DNA of 64,000 nt from positions 372,001 to 436,000 of the forward strand of contig LNES01000006.1 of NCBI GenBank assembly GCA_001464115.1. Direction: 5' to 3'. Below the pieces are notes generated by a model. The model was not told the origin of the DNA and ran no database searches. It saw only the letters and a list, made by a program, of their open reading frames with translations. This stretch comes from Chlamydiae bacterium Ga0074140 (GTDB lineage Bacteria > Chlamydiota > Chlamydiia > Chlamydiales > Rhabdochlamydiaceae). Every line of letters begins with the position of its first letter. The first letter of the stretch is position 1. Of this stretch, positions 35,430 to 46,337 are shown piece by piece. Made by a program: the position numbers and the translations under genes.

Positions 35430-36836
35430 ATGAATAAATATGAGCTGATTGTTATTGGTACGGGACCTGCGGGGGAAAAAGCTGCCGTCAAGGCAGCTTA
35501 TTTTGGTCATAAGGTTGCAATCATTGAAAAAGAGGCTCTCTTCGGAGGAGCTGAGATCGTCACGGGTACACTCCCCTCCAAAACGCTAAAGGAGACCGCG
35601 CTCTATCTCTCTGGAAAGTATGAGAAGGGGCTCTATGGGATCGACCGCAATCTAAAACAGGATGCCTCGATCGAAAATTTCATGTATCGCAAGAATCAGG
35701 TGACCAAATCCGCCAATCAGGAGATTTATGAAAATCTCTTACGCCACGGAGTACATATTTATCATGGCACAGCCTCTTTTGAGAGTGCACACACCCTGAA
35801 AATAAAAGGAGCAAAAGAGGAGCTTTTGCATGGGGATCATATCATCATTGCGACTGGTTCCTACCCTTATCACCCCTCCCATATCCCTTTTGACGGCGTA
35901 CGTGTCCACGATTCAGATACGATCCTCCAGATCAAACGCTTCCCTCGCTCACTCTGCGTGGTAGGGGCTGGGGTGATCGGCTGTGAGTACGCAACCATCT
36001 TCTCAACGATGGGAACGCACGTATATCTTGTGAATGATAAAGCACAGATTCTTCCCTTTACCGACCAGGAGGTAGCCCGAGCTCTTGTGCATCAGATGCA
36101 AGAAAACGAGGTAGAGATCCTCTTCGAAACATTGGTCTCTTCTGTAGAAGTGCCAGAAACTGAAAGTGAGATGATCTCCGTGAAGCTGAAAAACGGGCAA
36201 ACCCTTCAAGTCGACATGTTCTTATTTGCCGCCGGAAGATGCGGCAACATTAAAGCTCTTAATTGCGAAAAGATCGGCATCGTTACAAGTGACCGCGAAA
36301 CCATCAAGGTCGATGAGACCTATCGCACGAATATCCCCAACATCTATGCCGTAGGGGATGTGATCGGGTTCCCCGCTCTTGCTAGCACAAGCATGGACCA
36401 GGGACGAGTCGCTGTTGCGCATATCTTTAAAACAGAGGATCTAAAACACCTACCCGCTTTTTTTCCGTATGGAATCTATACCGTTCCAGAGGTTTCTATG
36501 GTCGGGATGACAGAGGAAGAGGCACAAAAAAAGCAGCTCAACTACTGCACCGGAAAGGCGCGATACGCAGACATGGTACGTGGCAAGATCATGGGAGCAA
36601 AAGCGGGCTTCTTAAAACTGGTTTTTACGCGCGAGGATAGGATCATTCGCGGTGTTCACATCATCGGCAACATCGCCTGCGAACTCATTCATTACGGTAT
36701 GAGCATCGTCGAAGAGAAAAGAACGCTAAACGATATCATCGGTGAGGTCTTCAATTTCCCCACTCTTCACGATTTGTATAAATATGCTGCGTATGATGGC
36801 ATGAGTACGCTTTCAGGACACCGAGTCAAACCCTAA
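35430..36836 (+). CDS. sthA: Soluble pyridine nucleotide transhydrogenase
   Basis: A 468-residue FAD flavoprotein of the disulfide-reductase fold. GTGPAGEKAAVKAA binds FAD and VGAGVIGCEYATI binds NAD(P). The redox-active Cys pair is absent (TGTLPSKTLKE in its place), which is the hallmark of SthA/UdhA. It would move electrons between NADPH and NAD. Start 35430 has AAGGAAG five bases upstream and is preferred to 35400 or 35415. It stands just before the phosphoketolase block, but on the other strand. Confidence 0.88.
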   Translation: MNKYELIVIGTGPAGEKAAVKAAYFGHKVAIIEKEALFGGAEIVTGTLPSKTLKETALYLSGKYEKGLYGIDRNLKQDASIENFMYRKNQVTKSANQEIYENLLRHGVHIYHGTASFESAHTLKIKGAKEELLHGDHIIIATGSYPYHPSHIPFDGVRVHDSDTILQIKRFPRSLCVVGAGVIGCEYATIFSTMGTHVYLVNDKAQILPFTDQEVARALVHQMQENEVEILFETLVSSVEVPETESEMISVKLKNGQTLQVDMFLFAAGRCGNIKALNCEKIGIVTSDRETIKVDETYRTNIPNIYAVGDVIGFPALASTSMDQGRVAVAHIFKTEDLKHLPAFFPYGIYTVPEVSMVGMTEEEAQKKQLNYCTGKARYADMVRGKIMGAKAGFLKLVFTREDRIIRGVHIIGNIACELIHYGMSIVEEKRTLNDIIGEVFNFPTLHDLYKYAAYDGMSTLSGHRVKP

Positions 36837-36859
36837 AAAACGATGAATGACGAATAGTG

Positions 36860-39289
36860 TTAATAATGCCGATAGAGGAGGATTTTGATTCTATCAGCAA
36901 GACACATCCAGGCAAGAGCATATCCCCAGATGAGGGCGATGTAAGACCAGGAAAGCGGGGCAACAAAAACCCCGAATCCTACGAAAAGTGCCGCAACAAC
37001 TTGTGTCGAAAGAATCGTTGTAAGCAAAATCGGAGCAGGATGTGGTTTGGAAAAGAATGCTCCTTTCGTGCGTGTAATAAAGAGCGTTTGATGACCCGCG
37101 ACAATCAATTTCAGAAAAATGAACGATTGAATTTCCGGCAGCGTGAGGTGGAGAAAATCCTTGGCAATTACCAAAAGAATAAAGGTCGACAGAATTCCTA
37201 CGCAGCCCAATACTGTCGCGATTGTGAGCACCTTGCGCATTTGCCACTCAACGGGTTTCTTTTCGAGCACTGTGTGATCGTAAGCGATCGCCAGAATAGG
37301 AATATCATTCAACAGGGCGAGTAAAATGATCATGACTGCGGTGACAGGATAAAAATTAAATACCAAGATCGAGGTCACCATAAAGAGCATAATCCGAATC
37401 GTCTCTGTGATGCGATAAATAGAATAGCTGTTCATTCTTTCAAAGATATGACGCGCCTCTTCGATGGCCTTGATGATCACAGAAAGTCCAGGAGCAAGTA
37501 GAACTAGAGAGGCTGCAGCGCGAGCCGCATCCGTGGAGTTACTGACAGCAATGCCCACATCCGCCTGTTTTAAAGCAGGTGCATCATTCACCCCATCCCC
37601 TGTCATTCCCACGATATGCTTGCGACTTTGAAGCGCTTTAACAATCTCATATTTATGCTCGGGAAAAATTTGTGCAAAGCCATCGCTCTTTTCGATCTCA
37701 TCTGCGACTTCAGAGACCTGGAAATCGTGATTTATTGAGATCAGCTCTGCGGCAATAGCAATCTTATTTCCAATGTGCAGCTGTTCAGCAATCTCCTTGG
37801 CTATCGCAATATTATCTCCCGTGAGCATCTTAATTTTAATCCCATGTTTTTGAGCGCGTGCAATCATCTCCACCGAATCTTCTCTGAGCGGATCAGAAAG
37901 AGGCAAAATGCCAAGAAATTCCCATGTTTTTCCATCGACGCTTTCCGCAACACCAAGTGTGCGATTGCCCTTTTGAGCAAATTTCTCAACAGCCTCTTTG
38001 ACTTCTTTTTCAAATGAGGAATCTAGATGACAAAGACCGACAACGACTTGAGGAGCCCCTTTTGTCACAAATAGGCGCCCACCTTCAGCATCACGAACAA
38101 TCGCATCCGCTCTCTTTCTCACGGGATCAAAAGGGACGAATTTTTCACGCGTATAAATTTTTAATTTTTCAGGATGTTTGACACCTCTTCTGACAGCAAG
38201 ATCGATTGAATCTGGATTGTCTTCTCTTGAGGCAAGAGCTGCAAAGAGGATAGCTTGTTCTGGATCCACACCTTTAAAAACGACAGGTTCCCCGAGTGTT
38301 AATTGATTTTGCGTGAGAGTTCCTGTCTTATCGCAACAAAGAACATCGACACCTGCTATCTCTTCGATCGACTCCAATTTCGTGACAACCGCCTTCATCC
38401 GCGAAAGCGTCAAAGCTCCCAACGCCATTGTCACGGAGAGCACGGCGGGAAGCGCCACAGGGATAGAGGCGATCACCAGAATGAGGACAAATTGAACGAG
38501 TTCTAAAATAGGCGTACCTCTAATCAACTGAACCGAGATGAGAAGGAGTGCAAGAGCAAAGCTCAGATAGATGAGATAGTCTCCAATTTGAAGAACCGCT
38601 TTCTGAAAATGCGAAAGGGGTTTTGCTTCTTCAACGAGCTTGGTCGTCTTTCCAAAAAATGTATTTTCCCCAGTTGCTATGACAAGAGCACTCATCTCTC
38701 CTTGTTTGGCGATGGATCCTGAAAAGACAAGCTCTCCACTCTGCTTATTCACAGGAAGAGATTCGCCAGTTAAGGTCGATTGATCAACCGAGAGATAATC
38801 TCCTTCCACAAGTTTGGCATCGGCTGGAATAATATTTCCCAATTTGAGAAGGATCATATCGCCTGGGACCAGCTGAGCAGAATCCATCTCCACCCATCTA
38901 CCATCGCGTTTAACGACACACTTCAACGCCAACTTCTTTTTTAATGCCTCAATGGCATTCCCCGCCTGATGTTCTTCCCAAAATCCGACAAGCCCGTTCA
39001 CGAGAAGGAGCACGAGTATGATGTAAAAATCCGTAAAGTTATGAACGACAAGTGACAAGATGGCGGCAATTTCGATCATCCAGGGGATCGGCCCCCAGTA
39101 ATAGCGCAAAAACTTCAAAAAGACAGACCCTCTTTTCTCAGGCAGTGAGTTAGACCCACACTGCTTAAGCCGCGCTGCGGCTTCGTAAGTACTCAGCCCT
39201 TCTTCGCTGCTTTCGAGCTCTTTGAATAGTTCTTCTGTTTTTTTCTGCTTGGCTTCGTCTGAACTGATATGCGTACGGGTAAGACTCAT
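36860..39289 (-). CDS. Plasma-membrane-type proton P-ATPase (type IIIA)
   Basis: An 809-residue P-type ATPase. It has TGESLP, the phosphorylated Asp in CCDKTGTLTQNQL, and MTGDGVNDAPALKQADVGIAV. The membrane segment with LLNDIPILAIAYDHT matches the proton-binding Asp region of fungal/plant plasma-membrane proton pumps, and there are no heavy-metal CPC or CPx motifs. About ten membrane helices. It is the third gene of xfp-ackA-ATPase, 13 bases after ackA. Proton export driven by ATP is the expected role. A related pump is divergent at 42981. Confidence 0.9.
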   Translation of the reverse strand: MSLTRTHISSDEAKQKKTEELFKELESSEEGLSTYEAAARLKQCGSNSLPEKRGSVFLKFLRYYWGPIPWMIEIAAILSLVVHNFTDFYIILVLLLVNGLVGFWEEHQAGNAIEALKKKLALKCVVKRDGRWVEMDSAQLVPGDMILLKLGNIIPADAKLVEGDYLSVDQSTLTGESLPVNKQSGELVFSGSIAKQGEMSALVIATGENTFFGKTTKLVEEAKPLSHFQKAVLQIGDYLIYLSFALALLLISVQLIRGTPILELVQFVLILVIASIPVALPAVLSVTMALGALTLSRMKAVVTKLESIEEIAGVDVLCCDKTGTLTQNQLTLGEPVVFKGVDPEQAILFAALASREDNPDSIDLAVRRGVKHPEKLKIYTREKFVPFDPVRKRADAIVRDAEGGRLFVTKGAPQVVVGLCHLDSSFEKEVKEAVEKFAQKGNRTLGVAESVDGKTWEFLGILPLSDPLREDSVEMIARAQKHGIKIKMLTGDNIAIAKEIAEQLHIGNKIAIAAELISINHDFQVSEVADEIEKSDGFAQIFPEHKYEIVKALQSRKHIVGMTGDGVNDAPALKQADVGIAVSNSTDAARAAASLVLLAPGLSVIIKAIEEARHIFERMNSYSIYRITETIRIMLFMVTSILVFNFYPVTAVMIILLALLNDIPILAIAYDHTVLEKKPVEWQMRKVLTIATVLGCVGILSTFILLVIAKDFLHLTLPEIQSFIFLKLIVAGHQTLFITRTKGAFFSKPHPAPILLTTILSTQVVAALFVGFGVFVAPLSWSYIALIWGYALAWMCLADRIKILLYRHY

Positions 39290-39302
39290 AATTCAGCAAA
39301 AA

Positions 39303-40529
39303 CTATTTGTCCTTCGCATTGGTCCATTCTTCCCAGCATTCCCGTGCGATTTCAAAAGCCTCTTCCGTATGAATCACGAGCAGTTTAACTTTTGAACCAC
39401 GCGCAGAGAGATCGCGGTCTTTTGTGGAACTCAGTTGATTCTTTGCACGATCAAGTTTCAGATCTAAAAAGGAAAAATTTTCACAGACTTTTTCTCTAAT
39501 AAACGAGGCATTTTCTCCGATACCTGCAGCAAAGATAAGAACATCCAAACCTTGTAGGGAAGCAATCATCGATCCGATACATGCATTGAGTCGATGAATG
39601 TAAATATCCAGCGCAAGGGTTGCCCGCGGATTACCACGCTCACTCTTCTCTAAGATATCGCGCATGTCGCTAGAGGCGCCTGAAACGCCAAAAAGTCCAG
39701 ATTTTTTATAGAGTTCATGGGCCACTTCTTTTGAGCTCTTCTTTTTTTTGTCCTGCAAGTAGAGGATGATTCCTGGATCAATCGAGCCCGAGCGGGTATC
39801 CATCATCAGGCCTTCAAGCGGCGTGAATCCCATTGTCGTATCGACACTTTTGCCTTCTTTCACTGCACAGAGAGAGGCCCCAGAGCCGAGATGACAGATC
39901 ACCGTTTTTCGACTTCTTAGATCTTGTTTGAGAATTTCTCCAGCTCGCTTTGCACAATACTGAAAACTGATTCCATGAAATCCATACCGCTGAATTCCTT
40001 GCTCGTACCATTCATAAGGCCCCGGGTAAATCGCTGCCTTCTTCGGCAGGGAGTGGTGAAAGGCGGTATCGAAAACGGCAACTTGTGGAACACCTCGAAA
40101 AAATTTTTCCAGAATTTCTATGCCTTGTAGTTCGGGCAAATTATGCAAGGGAGCAAGTTCAGAAAGTTGAAGAATTTTCTCCTTCACCTTCGTATCGATT
40201 GGGACGCTCTTTTTAAATTCTCTTCCCCCATGAACGATGCGATGTCCGATCATCTCGATCTCTTTCAAAGAGGTCAAGATAGCTACTTTCCCTTCTACAA
40301 GAAATTTAATGAGATATGGAAGAGCCTGTCCCGCAGAGCGCTCGCGAATTTTCTCGACATATTCCTCGCCCTTATCATTTTTTATCTTGAGCGTTGCCTC
40401 TTCGAAGCTGTTTTTCCATTGGAGTCGAGCTTTCCAGAGAGGTTGTATCGGCTTATGCGGGAGGTTCACAAACTCATACACGTCACATTTGATGCTGCTG
40501 GAACCCCGGTTTAAAACAAAAATCTTCAC
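39303..40529 (-). CDS. ackA: Acetate kinase
   Basis: A 408-residue acetate kinase that makes ATP and acetate from acetyl phosphate. The N-terminus reads [13 protein letters not shown], the ASKHA phosphate loop with Arg where Ala is common; [28 protein letters not shown] and FAAGIGENA are intact. The GTG at 40529 is the best start: it overlaps the phosphoketolase stop as GTGA, has GGAG upstream and gives the family N-terminus. The frame reaches 40586. Coupled to phosphoketolase, which supplies acetyl phosphate. Confidence 0.92.
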   Translation of the reverse strand: MKIFVLNRGSSSIKCDVYEFVNLPHKPIQPLWKARLQWKNSFEEATLKIKNDKGEEYVEKIRERSAGQALPYLIKFLVEGKVAILTSLKEIEMIGHRIVHGGREFKKSVPIDTKVKEKILQLSELAPLHNLPELQGIEILEKFFRGVPQVAVFDTAFHHSLPKKAAIYPGPYEWYEQGIQRYGFHGISFQYCAKRAGEILKQDLRSRKTVICHLGSGASLCAVKEGKSVDTTMGFTPLEGLMMDTRSGSIDPGIILYLQDKKKKSSKEVAHELYKKSGLFGVSGASSDMRDILEKSERGNPRATLALDIYIHRLNACIGSMIASLQGLDVLIFAAGIGENASFIREKVCENFSFLDLKLDRAKNQLSSTKDRDLSARGSKVKLLVIHTEEAFEIARECWEEWTNAKDK

Positions 40530-42895
40530 TTGCTCAAACTCCATTTCCAGTTGCGGATTTCGGGCATATCTTCGCCATATTTGCAAATGTATTGTTTGTG
40601 ATCGAGGAGCTTATCACGCAAAAGTTGTTTCACATACGCTGCTCGAGCGGTGAGTTGTGGCAATCTGTCGATTACATCTTCCGCAAGATGAAACCGGTCC
40701 AGGTCGTTCGAAACGACCATATCAAAAGGGGTTGTCGTCGTTCCCTCTTCTTTATATCCACGTACGTGCATATAGGGATAATTTGTTCTTCGATAAGTAA
40801 GTCGATGGATTACAGAGGGATATCCATGAAAAGCAAAGATTACCTGTTTGTTTTTCGGAAAGATGGTGTCATAATCTCTATCACTCAATCCGTGCGGATG
40901 TTCGCTTTTGGGCTGAAGGGTCATAAGATCCACGACATTCACAACCCGAATTTTAAGATCGGGAAAATGGGTCCGTAAGATCTCCACAGCCGCAAGAGTT
41001 TCGAGAGTTGGAACATCTCCTGCACAAGCCATGATCACATCTGGCTCGCTTCCTTCATCATTACTCGCCCATTTCCAGATCCCGAGACCCGTCGTGCAAT
41101 GCTTAATCGCCGCATCCATATCTAGCCATTGAAGCTCAGGCTGTTTGCCTGCAATGATGAGGTTGATGTAATTGCGGCTTCGTAAGCAGTGGTCTACAAC
41201 AGAAAGCAACGTATTCGCATCTGGAGGAAGATAGATCCGTACGATGTCCGCTTTCTTATTCAAAACAAGATCGATAAAGCCCGGATCCTGGTGGCTAAAA
41301 CCATTATGATCTTGACGCCAAACGTGCGATGTGAGCAGGTAGTTTAGGGAGGCGATGGGTCTGCGCCAGGGAATATTCCGGCATACCTTGAGCCATTTTG
41401 CATGCTGGTTAAACATCGAATCCACGATGTGAATAAACGCTTCATAGCAGGAAAAAAAGCCATGTCTGCCTGTGAGAAGGTAGCCCTCCAGCCACCCCTC
41501 ACACAAGTGTTCACTCAAAACTTCCATCACGCGGCCATCAGGAGAGAGGTGATCATCCGTCTGTAAAATCTCTGCTGTCGATACTCGATCCGTAACGTCG
41601 AAAAGATGTGTGAGTCTATTTGACGCTGTTTCATCCGGACCGAACACGCGGAAGTTACGCTTTTCCCAGTTGAGCTTCATTACATCGCGAAGAAAGGCGC
41701 CTAAAATACGCGTCGACTCAGCCTCCATTGTTCCAGGCTCTTTGACAGCTACCGCATACTCCTGAAAATTGGGCATTTTAAGATCGTGAAGGAGAAGTCC
41801 TCCATTGGCATGTGGATTGCCTCCCATCCTCTGATTCCCCTTTGGAGCAAGCTCCGCAAGTTCGGGAACAAACCTGCCTTTTTCATCAAAAAGCTCTTCT
41901 GGTTTGTAGCTTCGCATCCACTCTTCCAGGATCTTCAAATGCTCTGGGTTTGTTGCAAGCTCAGAAAGAGGAACTTGGTGTGAACGCCATGTCCCTTCTA
42001 CAGGAAGGCCATCCACCACCTTAGGACCCGTCCACCCCTTGGGCGTCCGGAAAATGATCATCGGCCAACGTGGACGTTTGGAAAATCCTTTCGTACGCGC
42101 GTCTGTCTGGATCTCTTTGATCTCACCGATCACAGTATCCAACACACCTGCTAAAAGCTGATGCACTTCAGCAGGATCACCTCCTTCAACAAAATAAGGC
42201 TTATAGCCATATCCATGAAACAGCTGTTCCAACTCCTCACGCGAGATCCGCGCAAGAACTGTTGCCTCGGCAATCTTGTATCCATTGAGATGAAGGATCG
42301 GAAGGACGGCTCCATCGTGCACGGGATTTAAAAACTTGTTCGAATGCCAGCTTGTTGCAAGCGGTCCCGTTTCGGCCTCTCCATCGCCTACCACACAAGT
42401 CGCGATGAGATCGGGGTTATCAAACACAGCTCCAAATGCATGGGCAAGGGAGTATCCCAATTCCCCTCCTTCATTGATCGAGCCCGGTGTCTCGGGAGCG
42501 ACGTGGCTAGGAATCCCTCCAGGAAAAGAGAACTGCTTAAAGAGCGCCTTCATTCCTTGCTCATCTTGCGTGATATTTGGATAGAGCTCGCTGTAAGTCC
42601 CTTCCAAATAGGTGTTTGCCACAAGAGCCGGTCCCCCATGCCCCGGCCCCGTTACAAAGATCATGTTGAGCTGAAGTTTTTTAATAACTCTGTTCAGGTG
42701 GATATAAAGAAAATTCAACCCTGGCGTCGTGCCCCAGTGTCCAAGCAGCCGCGGTTTTACATGCTCGATCTTTAAAGGTTGTTTCAGAAGTGGATTGTCA
42801 TAGAGGTAGATTTGCCCCACGGACAAATAGTTGGCGGCCCGCCAATAGGCGTTTATTTTTCGCAGTTCATCGGATGACAAAGGGCTTTGTTTCAT
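40526..42895 (-). CDS. xfp: Phosphoketolase (xylulose 5-P / fructose 6-P)
   Basis: A 789-residue thiamine-diphosphate enzyme, the normal length. It cleaves xylulose 5-phosphate (and often fructose 6-phosphate) with phosphate to acetyl phosphate plus glyceraldehyde 3-phosphate. [36 protein letters not shown] (TPP/Mg site) and [20 protein letters not shown] are recognisable. It heads the operon with ackA and a proton pump. I know of no such cluster in C. trachomatis, so it is accessory and perhaps transferred. The 85-base AT-rich gap to the divergent ATPase probably holds both promoters. Confidence 0.95.
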   Translation of the reverse strand: MKQSPLSSDELRKINAYWRAANYLSVGQIYLYDNPLLKQPLKIEHVKPRLLGHWGTTPGLNFLYIHLNRVIKKLQLNMIFVTGPGHGGPALVANTYLEGTYSELYPNITQDEQGMKALFKQFSFPGGIPSHVAPETPGSINEGGELGYSLAHAFGAVFDNPDLIATCVVGDGEAETGPLATSWHSNKFLNPVHDGAVLPILHLNGYKIAEATVLARISREELEQLFHGYGYKPYFVEGGDPAEVHQLLAGVLDTVIGEIKEIQTDARTKGFSKRPRWPMIIFRTPKGWTGPKVVDGLPVEGTWRSHQVPLSELATNPEHLKILEEWMRSYKPEELFDEKGRFVPELAELAPKGNQRMGGNPHANGGLLLHDLKMPNFQEYAVAVKEPGTMEAESTRILGAFLRDVMKLNWEKRNFRVFGPDETASNRLTHLFDVTDRVSTAEILQTDDHLSPDGRVMEVLSEHLCEGWLEGYLLTGRHGFFSCYEAFIHIVDSMFNQHAKWLKVCRNIPWRRPIASLNYLLTSHVWRQDHNGFSHQDPGFIDLVLNKKADIVRIYLPPDANTLLSVVDHCLRSRNYINLIIAGKQPELQWLDMDAAIKHCTTGLGIWKWASNDEGSEPDVIMACAGDVPTLETLAAVEILRTHFPDLKIRVVNVVDLMTLQPKSEHPHGLSDRDYDTIFPKNKQVIFAFHGYPSVIHRLTYRRTNYPYMHVRGYKEEGTTTTPFDMVVSNDLDRFHLAEDVIDRLPQLTARAAYVKQLLRDKLLDHKQYICKYGEDMPEIRNWKWSLSK

Positions 42896-42980
42896 TTTTC
42901 AGAAAAAAATCAATTACATATATTAATTTTTATATTATTTCTACGAGATAAAACCTCAACTAAAAAATCACTAAAAATTC

Positions 42981-45236
42981 ATGGCCGGACTCTCTTCTCA
43001 AGAAGCGCTTAGCCGTCTCAAACAGTATGGACCTAATGCAATTCCTGAGGCCAAGCCACACTATTTTTTTGCATTTTTGAAAAAATTTTGGGCGCCAATT
43101 CCCTGGATGCTCGAGGGAATCGTCATCCTTGAGATTTTTTTAAAAAAACCTAGCGAAGCCCTCATTATTTCTACTCTTCTTTTATTCAATGTGCTGTTGA
43201 GCTTCCTGCAAGAAGAAAGGGCAAAAAAAGTAGTGCGTCTTTTGAAAAAACGGCTCAGCGTCATGGCTCGCGTTTTGCGTGACGGAGAATGGAAACTCCT
43301 CGCTTCTGAAGAAATTGTTCCAGGAGATTTCCTGCGCATCCGCATGGGTGATATCATCCCTGCGGATGTAAAAATAACAGATGGGTATCTCTCACTTGAC
43401 CAATCTATTTTAACGGGGGAATCGCTCCCCGTTGACGCGGGTTCTGGAAATACCGCATATGCTGGAGCGGTTGTCGTGCGTGGAGAAGCATTTGTTGAGG
43501 TGGTTGCAACCGGTTTAAATTCTTACTACGGAAAAACGGCAGAAATCGTTCGTTTGGCAAAAGCCCCAAGTCATTTAGAAAAAATGATTTTTGAGATCGT
43601 CCGATACCTAGTTATCTTCGATGCCCTGCTCGTTGCGATTGTTTTTCTTTGTTCACTCTACTTTCAATTATCTTTTCTGGAACTCATCCCTTTCTCTTTG
43701 CTTCTCTTTGTGGCTTCCGTGCCCGTGGCATTGCCTGCGACATTCACCCTCGCGACTGCTCTCGGCTCCATGGAACTCGTTAAATCAGGAATCTTAGTAA
43801 CGCATTTCGCGGCGATAGAAGAAGCTGCCGCCATGTCTATTTTATGCGTAGACAAAACCGGCACCATTACACAAAATGTCCTCACAGTTTCTGCCATTCA
43901 TTGTTATCCGCCATATTCGGAAGAAGAAGTCCTCTCCTTTGCTGTGCTTGCCTCCGAAGAGTCGACCCAGGATTCGATTGATCTTGCGATCTTAAGAGCC
44001 TCAAAGAAGGCCTCATCCAAAATGGAAAGAATGGAATTTATTCCGTTCTCTCCTGATAAAAAATATTCGGAAGCTCTTGTATCAGATTCTGGGAAAACGC
44101 GGCGCATTCGCAAAGGTGCTCCGGCAGCTCTCCTCCCACAAGAGTTCTCCAAGGAAGTCGATGTTCTAAGTCAAGATGGTTCCAGAGTATTATGCGTGTC
44201 TATAGATGGCGAACCTGCTGGGTTATTAAAGATCAGAGATTCACTACGAGAAGATTCCCATAAAGTTATCCAAGAAATTCAAAAACTTGGGATTCGGGTC
44301 ATTATGTTGACTGGGGATTCCGCTGTGACAGCTCAAGTGATTGCAGAAAAAGCAGGCATTGGCAGCAGAGTGATAGAAAGATCCCACCTTGAAAACATTT
44401 TAAATGCAGATGCAATCGCAGGCGTTTTTCCCGAAGACAAATTCCGCATCATAGAAATCTTGCAAAAAGAAAACCATGTGTGCGGCATGACTGGAGATGG
44501 GGTCAATGATGCCCCCGCTCTCAAAAAAGCAGAAGTGGGCATCGCTGTCGCGAATGCCACTGATGTAGCAAAGGCTTCTGCAAGCTTAGTTTTAACAACA
44601 CCCGGTCTTCACAATATTTTGGAAGCGATCAAGACTAGCCGAAGAATTTATCAACGCATGCTGACCTATACGATGAACAAAATTATCAAAACCTTAGAAA
44701 TTTCCGTCTTGTTGGGCATCGGTTTGCTGCTCGAGAGAAATTTTATCATCTCACAACTTCTGATCGTGCTTCTTTTGTTTGCTAATGACTTTGTCACTAT
44801 GTCCATTTCCACAGACCGCGTTTCTTATTCGCAAAAGCCCGATCATTGGAACATTAAATCACTAATGTTGACAGGCGGACTCTTTGCAGTTTTCGTCTTG
44901 GGATTTTCCTTTGTCATACTCTTTTTTGGAAGCCACTTTTTGACCCTTGCCCAACTACAAACATTGATCTTTCTCACGCTCGTGTTCACGGGTCAGGCAA
45001 CCGTTTATTTGGTGCGGGAACGACACCATTTTTGGCATTCACTTCCAAGTCTCTGGATGCTTGGAAGTTCCGTTGTAGATATCGCGATCATTTCTATCTT
45101 GGCCATGAAGGGTATATTCATGGCCCCACTTCCTCCTTCCCTTATATTCGGGTTATTTGGAGGAATAGTCATCTATTTCTTCTTGCTGGATTTTTTAAAA
45201 ACTCGGTGGGTTAGCTCTGATTCCAGAGCTCTTTGA
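42981..45236 (+). CDS. Second proton-ATPase-like P-type ATPase
   Basis: A 751-residue P-type ATPase of the same type IIIA group as the one at 36860, but clearly diverged. TGESLP, CVDKTGTITQN and MTGDGVNDAPALKKAEVGIAV are present, and FANDFVTMSISTDRV keeps the membrane Asp expected of proton pumps. The N-terminal cytoplasmic part is shorter. It is divergent from xfp. Its last 26 bases overlap convergent msrA. Proton or other cation specificity is inferred from family. Confidence 0.85.
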   Translation: MAGLSSQEALSRLKQYGPNAIPEAKPHYFFAFLKKFWAPIPWMLEGIVILEIFLKKPSEALIISTLLLFNVLLSFLQEERAKKVVRLLKKRLSVMARVLRDGEWKLLASEEIVPGDFLRIRMGDIIPADVKITDGYLSLDQSILTGESLPVDAGSGNTAYAGAVVVRGEAFVEVVATGLNSYYGKTAEIVRLAKAPSHLEKMIFEIVRYLVIFDALLVAIVFLCSLYFQLSFLELIPFSLLLFVASVPVALPATFTLATALGSMELVKSGILVTHFAAIEEAAAMSILCVDKTGTITQNVLTVSAIHCYPPYSEEEVLSFAVLASEESTQDSIDLAILRASKKASSKMERMEFIPFSPDKKYSEALVSDSGKTRRIRKGAPAALLPQEFSKEVDVLSQDGSRVLCVSIDGEPAGLLKIRDSLREDSHKVIQEIQKLGIRVIMLTGDSAVTAQVIAEKAGIGSRVIERSHLENILNADAIAGVFPEDKFRIIEILQKENHVCGMTGDGVNDAPALKKAEVGIAVANATDVAKASASLVLTTPGLHNILEAIKTSRRIYQRMLTYTMNKIIKTLEISVLLGIGLLLERNFIISQLLIVLLLFANDFVTMSISTDRVSYSQKPDHWNIKSLMLTGGLFAVFVLGFSFVILFFGSHFLTLAQLQTLIFLTLVFTGQATVYLVRERHHFWHSLPSLWMLGSSVVDIAIISILAMKGIFMAPLPPSLIFGLFGGIVIYFFLLDFLKTRWVSSDSRAL

Positions 45237-45801
45237 GTCTTTTGTCGCGGCCGCAGGTTGTGCGATAAAATTTATAGCGCACAGGATTTTTTTCGTAATA
45301 GGCCTGGTGATACTCTTCGGCGGGGTAGAAAGTCTTTGCAGGAAGAATTTCCACCAAAACTTTCTGAAATCGTCCATCTGCAACAAGTTGCTTCTTGTAT
45401 TTTGTTGCGGCATCTTTTTGCGCGGTATTCAGGTAGAAGATTACCGGACGATATTGCTCTCCGGTATCGCAAAATTGCCCATCATTGCGCGTTGGGTCGA
45501 CATTGTGAAAATAGACATCGAGAAGTTGTTCATAGCTGACGCGTGATGGATCGAAGGTGATTTGTACAGATTCTACGTGACCCGTGCCTCCTGCGGAAAC
45601 CTCCTCGTATGTGGGATCTACTTTAGTACCGCCGGTGTATCCAGCAACCGTTGATTCGACACCCTTCACCTTGTCGAAATCGCTTTGAACGCACCAGAAA
45701 CAGCCGCCTGCAAAAATCGCCATTTCCTTTTTCCCATGATCGCTTGTATCACCCCACACGACACTTATGAGGCAACAGAAAAGCAGGACCATCTTTCGCA
45801 T
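45211..45801 (-). CDS. msrA: Peptide methionine sulfoxide reductase A, exported
   Basis: A 196-residue MsrA that repairs methionine-S-sulfoxide. The catalytic Cys is in FAGGCFWCVQ, and YTGG, GHVESVQ and GEQYRPVIF follow. An N-terminal hydrophobic signal (MRKMVLLFCCLISVVWG) points to the periplasm. The ATG at 45801 has GGAG eight bases upstream and is chosen over 45819. It is divergent from msrB, 38 bases apart. Confidence 0.92.
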   Translation of the reverse strand: MRKMVLLFCCLISVVWGDTSDHGKKEMAIFAGGCFWCVQSDFDKVKGVESTVAGYTGGTKVDPTYEEVSAGGTGHVESVQITFDPSRVSYEQLLDVYFHNVDPTRNDGQFCDTGEQYRPVIFYLNTAQKDAATKYKKQLVADGRFQKVLVEILPAKTFYPAEEYHQAYYEKNPVRYKFYRTTCGRDKRLKELWNQS

Positions 45802-45839
45802 GACTTGACTCCAATTCATTAAAAACCAAGAATGCAGAT

Positions 45840-46337
45840 ATGCATAAACTCTTTTTTATGTTCGCCATTCTTCTCTCGTCTCATATCTTTAACCCCCTCT
45901 TTTGTCAAACTATGGACCAGTGTAAACCAAGCGATCGCTTCGACGGAAAAAAACTTCAGCTTTCTGAACAAGAGTGGAAAAAGCGGCTGACTCCTGAGCA
46001 GTTTAAAATTCTGCGAAAAGCAGGAACAGAACCCCCTTTCGAAAATGCATATGCGGATAATAAAGAGAAAGGGATCTATCTATGTGCCGGCTGCGAACTT
46101 CCTCTCTATAGTTCTGAGGCAAAATATGATTCCGGGACCGGCTGGCCTAGCTTTTGGCAGCCGATTTGCCCAGAAAATGTCTCTTACCGCGAAGATAGAA
46201 GCTGGTTTTCAACGCGAACCGAAGTCCACTGCAGTCGATGCGAAGGGCACCTGGGCCACGTTTTTGATGATGGCCCCCCTCCCACGGGAAAACGTTACTG
46301 CATGAACTCTGCCGCCTTAAAATTCGTTCGGAAATGA
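45840..46337 (+). CDS. msrB: Peptide methionine sulfoxide reductase B, exported
   Basis: A 165-residue MsrB that repairs methionine-R-sulfoxide. The zinc-site pairs CAGC and CSRC, SGTGWPSFWQP and the catalytic Cys in RYCMNSAALKF are present. The N-terminal 22 residues (KLFFMFAILLSSHIF) form a signal peptide. Its stop overlaps the flavoprotein start (ATGA), placing it first in a four-gene operon. Confidence 0.93.
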   Translation: MHKLFFMFAILLSSHIFNPLFCQTMDQCKPSDRFDGKKLQLSEQEWKKRLTPEQFKILRKAGTEPPFENAYADNKEKGIYLCAGCELPLYSSEAKYDSGTGWPSFWQPICPENVSYREDRSWFSTRTEVHCSRCEGHLGHVFDDGPPPTGKRYCMNSAALKFVRK

